NCBI GenBank assembly: GCA_964384625.1
Contig: CAYLNH010000264.1
Span: 1 to 10,280 of the forward strand
DNA: 10,280 nt
Direction of reading: 5' to 3'
Source of the DNA: CAYLNH01 sp964384625
GTDB taxonomy: Bacteria > Verrucomicrobiota > Lentisphaeria > JABSQK01
Part shown: positions 1 through 5,218 of the stretch, piece after piece
How positions within the stretch are numbered: position 1 is the stretch's first letter
Layout: every line of letters begins with the position of its first letter
Position numbers and translations under genes: made by a program
The notes under the pieces: generated by a model
Seen by the model: the letters and a program-made list of their open reading frames with translations, nothing else
The model's database searches: none
What the model was told of the DNA's origin: nothing

Positions 1-49
1 GGTATGTCTGCCCCGAATAATGCGACGTTATTTCCGCGCCGACCCTTAG
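1..49 (+). pseudogene. Possible pseudopilin remnant at left edge
   Basis: No intact gene is visible here, only short protein-like scraps in different frames. Frame 3 reads YVCPE then a stop (TAA, 18-20). Frame 2 reads RRYFRADP then a stop (TAG, 47-49). The same YFRADP string, on nearly identical DNA, occurs in the pseudopilin at the right edge of the window on the opposite strand, where it continues in frame. I infer a fragment of a similar gene broken by frameshifts. It could equally be the true C terminus of a gene that starts left of the window. Confidence 0.3.
27..46 (+). repeat. Inverted copy of right-edge 20-mer (left copy)
   Basis: GTTATTTCCGCGCCGACCCT matches the reverse complement of 10232-10251 at 19 of 20 bases. 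Both copies can be read as YFRADP. The likely cause is shared descent from pseudopilin genes rather than a mobile-element terminal repeat, because similarity fades outside the 20-mer. Confidence 0.55.
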
Positions 50-144
50 TATAGGCATGCTGCCGACTTCATCCCAGCCCCTTTGCGGGAAGTGCCGGCG
101 GAAACCAACCCGAAATCTCGCCTGTGATTCTCCTCCTGGATTCG

Positions 145-160
145 CGCCGTCCCCACGGCG
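145..160 (-). terminator. Hairpin downstream of first pseudopilin
   Basis: CGCCGT-CCCC-ACGGCG is a perfect 6-bp stem with a 4-nt loop, 13 nt beyond the stop codon of the minus-strand pseudopilin. No T-run follows on the minus strand. It could act as a weak terminator or an mRNA 3' stabiliser; it is not a canonical intrinsic terminator. Confidence 0.3.
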
Positions 161-173
161 GGTCATTCGTTGC

Positions 174-1223
174 TCAGTTGCCGGTGTAGTTGATGTGGCC
201 GAAAAGCACCGTCCCGGAGCCGTTGCCCGGGCCATACTGCATCGCTTCGGCGGTGCTCAGAACTTCCACATGGGCGTCCATGAAAACGATGGGCAGGCCA
301 CCCGGGTGGTAGATCTCCTGGCCGTAGCCCAGGCCTTTGTTGCCGTTAACCACCGCGTCGTTGAACAGGTACGTGCCCGAGAGATAGGTATAGCTGGCGA
401 CATCCCCGGTCTTGTGAGAGAAGACAGCCGCCGCTGAGGGATCCGGCTGGTTGGCCAATGTTTTGGTCGACTGCCAGCGGTAAAAGGACTTGAGCGGATC
501 GGCCCAGGTATAGTTGTGCTGCCCATGGCCGTGGCATGTGGCGCCGGGCGTATTGTAGGTGCTGGTGCCGTTGCAACGGCGTTGCATCCAACGATAACTG
601 CCGGTTGCTTCGTTGCAGTTGATATCCCAGTACTTGTCAATCGCCAGATACGTGGTCAGATGCGGCCAGCGCGGCATCTCCGCCGCATAGTCGTCCACCG
701 TCTGGAGTGAGGACCACGGCCGTTCCAGTGGGCAGTGGTAAACAGAGAACCCGTTCTTTCTGTAGTCGGTATCGCGGGTGAACGCGTGCAGCCGACTGCC
801 CACCACCGGTCGCGGCGACGGCTGTTTTGCCGGGCGGCTCATGTAATCGTCCAGACCGAGGTTCGCGGCCAGAGCGACGGGATAGAGCACTTCACTGCCG
901 ATGGAGTTGGTGTAGGACGCCTGCACCGGCTGACGCCGATCGTACTGCTCCATGTAAAGCAGCAGCGCCGTCTGCATCTGTCGCATATTCGCAACGTCCA
1001 CGGCGCGGGCCGCGGTGTTCCTGGCCGACGCCAAAGCGGGCAGCAGCAGCGCGGCGATCACGGCGATCACCGACACCACAACCATCAATTCAACGAGTGT
1101 AAAACGGAGCTTCTGCAGCGCTGTGCGCCGCCCCTGTCTTCTGGTCGGCGAGAACCGCTTGCGGATCGGTTTTTCTCTGGCCTCCGCCATCCGTTCTACG
1201 AGCGTCCAACCGCGTGTACTCAT
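174..1223 (-). CDS. Pseudopilin-like protein, type II secretion/H-X9-DG type
   Basis: The product has 349 residues. A long basic leader (1-40) is followed by FTLVELMVVV from residue 41 and a hydrophobic helix to about residue 65, the layout of type IV pilin and type II secretion pseudopilins with conserved Glu+5 (Glu45). Near the C terminus, His306, nine residues and Asp316-Ala form a variant of the H-X9-DG motif of prepilin-processing-associated proteins. The middle is rich in Tyr, Trp and Asn. The start is set by GGAAGGAGT (1230-1238), 6 nt before the ATG at 1221-1223; the frame stays open further upstream only because the repeat region lacks stops. Residue -1 to the expected cleavage site is Arg rather than the usual Gly. 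The protein probably sits in the inner membrane with its C-terminal domain outside, but its role is unknown. The promoter carries the operator shared with the repressor gene. Confidence 0.85.
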   Translation of the reverse strand: MSTRGWTLVERMAEAREKPIRKRFSPTRRQGRRTALQKLRFTLVELMVVVSVIAVIAALLLPALASARNTAARAVDVANMRQMQTALLLYMEQYDRRQPVQASYTNSIGSEVLYPVALAANLGLDDYMSRPAKQPSPRPVVGSRLHAFTRDTDYRKNGFSVYHCPLERPWSSLQTVDDYAAEMPRWPHLTTYLAIDKYWDINCNEATGSYRWMQRRCNGTSTYNTPGATCHGHGQHNYTWADPLKSFYRWQSTKTLANQPDPSAAAVFSHKTGDVASYTYLSGTYLFNDAVVNGNKGLGYGQEIYHPGGLPIVFMDAHVEVLSTAEAMQYGPGNGSGTVLFGHINYTGN

Positions 1224-1250
1224 TGCAAGACTCCTTCCGGCGCAGCCGAG

Positions 1251-1256
1251 TGTTTC
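1251..1256. promoter_or_regulatory. Extra operator half-site TGTTTC
   Basis: TGTTTC is repeated 8 bp from the identical start of the full operator at 1259. It lies on the transcript side of the pseudopilin promoter, in its 5' untranslated region. It may give a second contact for the repressor. A 6-mer alone is weak evidence. Confidence 0.25.
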
Positions 1257-1258
1257 TA

Positions 1259-1270
1259 TGTTTCGATACA
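1259..1270. promoter_or_regulatory. Operator of the GntR/LacI repressor (pseudopilin promoter)
   Basis: TGTTTCGATACA is an imperfect palindrome (10 of 12 symmetric positions). The same 12-mer, within a 17-bp identical stretch ATGTTTCGATACAATAT (1258-1274), recurs at 3255-3271 in front of the repressor gene. It overlaps the predicted -10 box, so bound protein should block transcription. Assignment to the neighbouring repressor is inferred from autoregulatory placement. Confidence 0.7.
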
Positions 1271-1297
1271 ATATAAGCTTTCCGGAAGGGATTGCAA
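1268..1297 (-). promoter_or_regulatory. Promoter of the pseudopilin gene
   Basis: On the minus strand, -35 TTGCAA (1292-1297) is followed by -10 TATATT (1270-1275, spacing 16) or TATTGT (1268-1273, spacing 18). The start codon lies about 45 nt downstream. The same -35 context, CCCTTGCAATC, is found at the catabolic operon promoter (3340-3350). Confidence 0.55.
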
Positions 1298-1396
1298 GGG
1301 GGCAGCTGGGATTTTTTCGGGACAACGCGAGGAAGCTGCTCAGAGGATGCGCTGCGCGAGAGCGCGAGAGGAAAGGAAGCCGCCACCAGCGAGGAA

Positions 1397-1430
1397 GGGG
1401 GCTCTGCCCCCACAATGGCGCGGCGCGAAG
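1397..1430. repeat. Hairpin-led repeat element, copy 1 (short form)
   Basis: GGGGGCTCTGCCCCC hairpin (6-bp stem, TCT loop) directly joined to the common ACAATGGCGCGGCGCGAAG tail. The central section present in the other copies is missing. Confidence 0.6.
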
Positions 1431-1439
1431 GAACGAAAA

Positions 1440-1507
1440 GGGGCTCTGCCCCTTGAACCCCGCCAGGAGGCGGTGGCCCTCTGGACCCCACAATGGCGCG
1501 GCGCGAA
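1440..1507. repeat. Hairpin-led repeat element, copy 2 (divergent)
   Basis: Begins with GGGGCTCTGCCCC, has a central section with several differences from copies 3 and 4 (AACCCCGCCAGGAGG), and ends with the common ACAATGGCGCGGCGCGAA tail. Confidence 0.65.
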
Positions 1508-1595
1508 CAGGATGCGCGGCGCGAGAGGATGGCGCTGCGCGAGGAGAGGAAAGCGCTGCGCGAAAAGGAACATGCGTGCTGCGCAAGGAAGGAAA

Positions 1596-1667
1596 GGGGC
1601 TCTGCCCCTTGGACCCCGGCAGGGAGGCGGTGGCCCCCCTGCACCCCCACAATGGCGCGGCGCGAAG
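1596..1667. repeat. Hairpin-led repeat element, copy 3
   Basis: A 72-bp element differing from copy 4 (1941-2012) at a single base (GCGGTG versus GCAGTG). Copies 3 and 4 lie in the same orientation on either side of the 36-bp tandem array and the assembly gap. Confidence 0.75.
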
Positions 1668-1678
1668 GGAAGAGGAGG

Positions 1679-1774
1679 GCGCTGCGCGAAGAAAGGCGCT
1701 GCGCGAGGAGGAGGGCGCTGCGCGAAGAAAGGCGCTGCGCGAGGAGGAGGGCGCTGCGCGAAGAAAGGCGCTGC
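1679..1774. repeat. 36-bp tandem array, left part
   Basis: Two full 36-bp units (1679-1714, 1715-1750) and a 24-bp partial unit that runs into the gap. Each unit is a pair of related halves, GCGCTGCGCGAAGAAAG (17 bp) and GCGCTGCGCGAGGAGGAGG (19 bp). Units are identical and contiguous with no spacers. Confidence 0.85.
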
Positions 1775-1874
1775 NNNNNNNNNNNNNNNNNNNNNNNNNN
1801 NNNNNNNNNNNNNNNNNNNNNNNNNNNNNNNNNNNNNNNNNNNNNNNNNNNNNNNNNNNNNNNNNNNNNNNNNN
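1775..1874. other. Assembly gap (100 N)
   Basis: Exactly 100 N, which is usually a placeholder for unknown length. The array is cut mid-unit on both sides, and the visible edges cannot be joined in phase without at least part of another unit. The true copy number and anything inserted here are unknown. Confidence 0.95.
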
Positions 1875-1922
1875 GCGCGAAGAAAGGCGCTGCGCGAGGA
1901 GGAGGGCGCTGCGCGAAGAAAG
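1875..1922. repeat. 36-bp tandem array, right part
   Basis: Continuation of the same array: a partial unit (1875-1905) and the first half of another (1906-1922). It then decays into GCGCTGCACGG and leads into hairpin-led copy 4. Confidence 0.8.
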
Positions 1923-1940
1923 GCGCTGCACGGAAGGAAA

Positions 1941-2012
1941 GGGGCTCTGCCCCTTGGACCCCGGCAGGGAGGCAGTGGCCCCCCTGCACCCCCACAATGG
2001 CGCGGCGCGAAG
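1941..2012. repeat. Hairpin-led repeat element, copy 4
   Basis: Differs at one base of 72 from copy 3. It closes the repeat block on the repressor side and is followed by one more degenerate short unit (GGCCCTGCGCGAAGGAAGG). Confidence 0.75.
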
Positions 2013-2047
2013 AAAGGCCCTGCGCGAAGGAAGGACTGGTTACCGTG

Positions 2048-2067
2048 GGTCGACATTCTTGTCGACC
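2048..2067. repeat. Perfect palindromic hairpin GGTCGACA/TGTCGACC, REP-like
   Basis: GGTCGACA-TTCT-TGTCGACC is an 8-bp perfect stem with a 4-nt loop. It lies 12 nt past the stop codon of the repressor gene. There is no T-run, so it is a poor intrinsic terminator. Its place just outside a 3' end and at the edge of a repeat block fits a repetitive extragenic palindrome or a 3'-end stabilising hairpin. Confidence 0.55.
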
Positions 2068-2079
2068 GGCCCCAATGAC

Positions 2080-3198
2080 CTACCGCATCGGGCCCGTCGT
2101 GTTGCGCATAATGAGCCGCGGCCGCAGTTTGACGTGGTGCAGCTGGTCGCCGCCGGCGTCGTCGGTGAGCAACCGGTGCCCCAACCGGACAGCGACCACC
2201 GCCAGCTCTTCCAGCGGCAGCCCGACCGTTGTCAAGTCGAGGTCGCGGAACTGGTAGTCGTCGTCGAATCCGGTCAGCGAGAAGTCGCGGGGCGCATCCA
2301 GGTTGTGCTTGCGCGCGGCACGCAAGGCCCAGGCGGCGTAGGCATCGTTCACGGCGACCAATGCGGTGCTCTGCCGCAGGGCCTGCAGGAGGTCCTTCTG
2401 GGCGCTCTCACCGCGGTCGCCGGGCGTGATGATCTGGCTTGCTGCGGTTCCGGCAGCAGCAGTAAAGGCGAGCAGCCGTTCGCGACTCCAGGTCTCACCC
2501 TCAAGCCCCAGGAACGCGATCCGCTGGTGTCCGAGCTCCTGCAGATGCTGGACGGCCAGGCGAGTACCGGCGGCGCCGTCGATGTTCACCGAATGCACCG
2601 GGGCGCCTTCTTCGCCGCCGCAGTAGGTCAGTACCAGCGGAATCTGTTGCCGGCGCAGAGCGCTGCCGACGAAATCGATGTTGTCGCCGCACCAGCTGCC
2701 GCCGACTCCCAGAACCATCTGCGGCGATGCAGCCAGGATCTGCTCCAACAGTGCTTCACCGGATTCGCAGGATTTGGGCGGCAGCCGGAGCAGCGCCACG
2801 GAGCCGCCGCCGATACTGACCGCATTCTCCGCGCCGCGAATGATGCGCACGTAGTTGTTCTGCGGGAACCGCTCAGGAGCCAGGAAACTGGTCGCAATTG
2901 CCAGCCGCAGGCCCTTCATGGATTCGGCTTGCGGCATCGGGCTGGCGCCGTAGGGGTTCAGGACTTGGCCCGAATCCACTCCGGTCCCGGTCACATAGGT
3001 ACCGCGTCCCTGCTGCCGGCTGACCATGCCGCGTTGTTCAAGGGCCTCCAGCGCGCTGCGCACGGTGGCCAGGCTGACCTTATGCGCGGCCATCAGGTCC
3101 CGGACGGTCGGCAGCCGTTCGCCCACCGGGTAGACCCGATTCTGAATCTTCTGCGCCAGCGCTTCGGCCAGCTCCTGGTATTTCACGATTCCATTCAC
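2080..3198 (-). CDS. GntR-type HTH / LacI-type sensor transcriptional repressor
   Basis: The 372-residue product has a GntR winged helix at about 7-70 (KYQELAEALAQKI, then GERLPTVRDLMAAHKVS, ending QQGRGTYVT) fused to a LacI/periplasmic-binding-protein-like effector domain at about 95-370. The effector domain shows HSVNIDGAAGTRLAVQHL, LGHQRIAFLG, the NDAYAAWALRAARKHNL helix, SLTGFDD and a final LRPRLIMRNTT strand. This architecture is typical of sugar-responsive repressors such as AraR. The chosen start is GTG at 3196-3198, with AGGA 6 nt upstream; it places the HTH at the N terminus. A longer in-frame start exists at 3348 but would run through the promoter and operator. The gene is divergent from the catabolic operon and probably represses itself through the operator over its -10 box. 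The effector is unknown. Confidence 0.9.
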   Translation of the reverse strand: MNGIVKYQELAEALAQKIQNRVYPVGERLPTVRDLMAAHKVSLATVRSALEALEQRGMVSRQQGRGTYVTGTGVDSGQVLNPYGASPMPQAESMKGLRLAIATSFLAPERFPQNNYVRIIRGAENAVSIGGGSVALLRLPPKSCESGEALLEQILAASPQMVLGVGGSWCGDNIDFVGSALRRQQIPLVLTYCGGEEGAPVHSVNIDGAAGTRLAVQHLQELGHQRIAFLGLEGETWSRERLLAFTAAAGTAASQIITPGDRGESAQKDLLQALRQSTALVAVNDAYAAWALRAARKHNLDAPRDFSLTGFDDDYQFRDLDLTTVGLPLEELAVVAVRLGHRLLTDDAGGDQLHHVKLRPRLIMRNTTGPMR

Positions 3199-3255
3199 AG
3201 CCTGTCCTCTCGGTTCCTGCCGCGCCCTCGCGGTCCTACGCCGTTGTATCTTAAA

Positions 3256-3267
3256 TGTTTCGATACA
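3256..3267. promoter_or_regulatory. Operator of the GntR/LacI repressor (own promoter)
   Basis: TGTTTCGATACA, identical to 1259-1270, overlaps the last three bases of the repressor gene's -10 box and lies about 58 nt before its GTG. This is the classic position for negative autoregulation. Binding by this protein is inferred. Confidence 0.75.
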
Positions 3268-3293
3268 ATATTCACTACCTTCGTCCTTGTCAA
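3265..3293 (-). promoter_or_regulatory. Promoter of the repressor gene
   Basis: On the minus strand, a consensus -35 TTGACA (3288-3293), 17-bp spacer and -10 TATTGT (3265-3270). This is the best sigma-70-type promoter in the window and leaves a 5' leader of roughly 60 nt. Confidence 0.75.
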
Positions 3294-3342
3294 GAGCAAC
3301 ACCCAGACAAAACACCGGCGAGCAAAAAACACACCATTGCCC

Positions 3343-3370
3343 TTGCAATCACCGAAACCAGCATCATAAT
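3343..3370 (+). promoter_or_regulatory. Promoter of the catabolic operon
   Basis: -35 TTGCAA (3343-3348), 16-bp spacer, -10 CATAAT (3365-3370), directly followed by the third operator copy. It is divergent from the repressor promoter, with the two -35 boxes about 50 bp apart. Confidence 0.5.
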
Positions 3371-3382
3371 TGTTTCGGAACA
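3371..3382. promoter_or_regulatory. Operator of the GntR/LacI repressor (catabolic operon)
   Basis: TGTTTCGGAACA is palindromic at 10 of 12 positions and differs from the other two copies only at positions 8 and 9 (GA instead of AT). It sits directly downstream of the -10 box, where a repressor would block initiation. Confidence 0.6.
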
Positions 3383-3402
3383 CCGATACTATTGGAGCCG
3401 GT

Positions 3403-3600
3403 ATGGAGGCCGAGATGACCACCGAGATGCCGATGTTGACCACGGGGACCGCCTACTACCCCGACTATTTCGACCCCGATGAATGGGCCGCCGACCTCGA
3501 TCGCATGGTCGCCGCCGGTATCGGCTGCGTCCGCGTTCTGGAGTTCGCCTGGGGTGCCTTCCAACCATCCACGGTGCACGGGGCCGTGCCCATGGAATAG
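3403..3600 (+). pseudogene. Truncated GH42 beta-galactosidase N-terminal fragment
   Basis: The 65-residue reading frame contains TTGTAYYPDYFDPDEW, then DLDRMVAAGIGCVRV and EFAWGAFQPS. This is the characteristic N terminus of GH42 beta-galactosidases: first strand of the TIM barrel and the EFAW motif. Family members usually have about 600-700 residues; here identity stops after FQPS, nine unrelated residues follow, and TAG ends the frame at 3598-3600. The rest of the barrel and both catalytic glutamates are absent from the window. The start region is intact, with GGAG 5 nt before ATG 3403 and GGAGG before an alternative in-frame ATG at 3415. I infer a deletion that removed the gene body but kept promoter, operator and start. 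The fragment may now act only as a leader for the esterase, 24 nt downstream. Confidence 0.7.
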
Positions 3601-3624
3601 CGATTCGATTGAAAGGACACGTTG

Positions 3625-5202
3625 ATGAACCTCTGCACCAAGTACTGTCTGGGACTGTTTCTGTTTGTTAGTTGGGCCGGGCTGATCGCCGGGACGCCGA
3701 AGGCTGACCACCGACGTTTGGTGAGACTCGACACGGGCATGATCCGCGGCGTCCGATTGGCTGACGGCGTCTATGCCTTCAAAGGGATTCCGTATGCCGC
3801 GCCGCCGATCGGTCCGCTGCGCTGGCGGCCGCCGCGTCCCGCCAAGCCATGGAAGGGGACCCGAGAGTGCAGCGAGTTCGGAGCGGCCTGCGTCCAGCCC
3901 GTGTTCCGATTGGCACGGAACAAACAACCGCGGAAGATGAGCGAAGACTGTCTCTATCTCAACGTCTGGACGACGGCAAAGGCCGGTGCGAAGCGGCCGG
4001 TCATGTTCTGGATTCACGGTGGCGCCAATCGCATCGGCAGTGCTGCGAAGGATACCTTTGACGGCTCGGCCCTGGCGCAGCAGGGGGTGGTGTTCGTAAG
4101 CTGCAACTACCGCCTGGGGGCGCTCGGCTTCATGGCCCATCCGGCACTGACCCGCGAATCCCCGAAGCAGGCCAGCGGCAACTACGGCCTGCAGGATCAG
4201 ATTGCCGCGCTCCAGTGGGTGCAGAGAAACATCGCCGCTTTCGGCGGGGATCCGAACAAAGTCACGATCTTCGGCGAATCCGCGGGCGCGAGTAATTGCT
4301 TCAGCCTGCTGGGCAGTTCCCTGGCCGACGGCCTGTTCCACCAGGTCATTCTGCAGAGCGGGCCGTACGTGAACCAGTGCCGCGAAACGCTGAAAGAGGC
4401 TGAGGCCCGCGGCTCGGACTTCATGCAGAAGCTTGGCGCCAATACGCTTGACGCCATGCGGGCTATACCGGCGACGACGATTGCCCAGGCGCGATGGGAC
4501 GGCAGTGCTTTCTTTACGCGGCCGCTGAAGGGCGGCGCGATCATCGACAACTACGTGCTGAAAGCCCACCCGCTGCGCCGGATTGCGGCCGGCCGGGTGC
4601 GTCACATCCCGATCGTGGTCGGGTCCACTGCCGACGAAGCGAACCTGTTCGCTCGCGCCGTACCGGTGCGGGACGTGAACAGCTATCGGCAGTTGCTCAA
4701 GGAGTACTTCGGCGATGATGCCGACAAGGTGTCGGACGTGTTCCCGGCGAAGACTGCTCAGGATGCCCGTACTGCGGCCCTGCGGCTCTTCACCGTTTCG
4801 ATGTTCACGTCTCCCGCCCGCTTCGTGGCCCGGGTGCACACGGAAGCCGGCGGCAAGGCTTACATCTACCATTTCACCCGCGTCCCGGCGAAGTACAAAT
4901 GGACGCGTCTGGGCGCCGCGCACGGCTTCGAACTTCCCTATGTCTTCGCCACGCTGAAGACCAAAGACAGAACCGACCTGCGGCTGACGGCACAGATCAA
5001 TCAGCGCTGGGCGGCCTTTGCGAAGTCCGGTGTGCCGAACGGACAGCATCAGCCGGCCTGGCCGCAGTATGGGGCCAGGCATCACAGCTACCTCGAATTC
5101 GGTGACCGCGTGCAAGCCGAGCAGGAGTTGTACAAAGATGCTTGCGACCTTTTCGAAACCCATCACCGCAAGGCTTTGGGACTTGCACCCCGAGCCAGAT
5201 AG
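3625..5202 (+). CDS. Exported type B carboxylesterase (COesterase family)
   Basis: The 525-residue product hydrolyses carboxylic esters; the physiological substrate is unknown. Residues 1-23 look like a signal peptide (hydrophobic LGLFLFVSWAGLIAG), so export to the periplasm or beyond is likely. Family motifs in order: FKGIPYAAPP (52-61), EDCLYLNVW (107-115), oxyanion-hole HGGAN (131-135), nucleophile Ser219 in FGESAGAS, acid Glu338 in STADEANLF, and His433 in AAHGFELPYVF. The triad is complete and the length is usual for the family. The start is ATG 3625, with GAAAGGA 7 nt upstream; the TTG one codon earlier is less likely. It lies 24 nt after the GH42 fragment and 16 nt before the next gene, so co-transcription under the 3343 promoter is probable. 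Such enzymes next to glycosidases often remove acyl or aryl ester groups from glycans; that role is inferred. Confidence 0.92.
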   Translation: MNLCTKYCLGLFLFVSWAGLIAGTPKADHRRLVRLDTGMIRGVRLADGVYAFKGIPYAAPPIGPLRWRPPRPAKPWKGTRECSEFGAACVQPVFRLARNKQPRKMSEDCLYLNVWTTAKAGAKRPVMFWIHGGANRIGSAAKDTFDGSALAQQGVVFVSCNYRLGALGFMAHPALTRESPKQASGNYGLQDQIAALQWVQRNIAAFGGDPNKVTIFGESAGASNCFSLLGSSLADGLFHQVILQSGPYVNQCRETLKEAEARGSDFMQKLGANTLDAMRAIPATTIAQARWDGSAFFTRPLKGGAIIDNYVLKAHPLRRIAAGRVRHIPIVVGSTADEANLFARAVPVRDVNSYRQLLKEYFGDDADKVSDVFPAKTAQDARTAALRLFTVSMFTSPARFVARVHTEAGGKAYIYHFTRVPAKYKWTRLGAAHGFELPYVFATLKTKDRTDLRLTAQINQRWAAFAKSGVPNGQHQPAWPQYGARHHSYLEFGDRVQAEQELYKDACDLFETHHRKALGLAPRAR

Positions 5203-5218
5203 GATACACAGGATTAAG

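Larger units (their letters stand above)
1340..2036. repeat. Composite GC-rich repeat block between repressor and pseudopilin
   Basis: About 700 bp without a credible gene, built from two kinds of unit. One is a hairpin-led element starting GGGGCTCTGCCCC and ending ACAATGGCGCGGCGCGAA, present four times (1397, 1440, 1596, 1941). The other is a short purine-rich unit of the form GCGCTGCGCGARGARRAGG, tandem in the centre and degenerate at 1346-1395, 1508-1595 and 2013-2036. Several frames on both strands stay open because the units lack stop codons and the tandem period is a multiple of three. The low-complexity translations (runs of Arg, Ala, Glu) argue against coding. I do not recognise a named family. 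Confidence 0.75.

Noticed and set aside
1679..1922. 36-bp repeats as a CRISPR array
   Set aside because: Units are contiguous with no unique spacers, each is made of two similar halves, and no cas-like gene is present.
1224..1997. N-terminal extension of the first pseudopilin into the repeats
   Set aside because: The extension is repeat-derived, crosses the gap and the gene's own promoter and operator, and a strong ribosome site marks the ATG at 1223.
3199..3348. 50-residue upstream extension of the repressor
   Set aside because: It would be translated from across the -35, -10 and operator; the GTG at 3198 has a good ribosome site and starts just before the HTH domain.
735..3369. Long plus-strand reading frames through the repeat block (ending 2078 and 3369)
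   Set aside because: They run through stop-free repeats, the N gap and antisense to the pseudopilin and repressor; translations are low-complexity and match no family.
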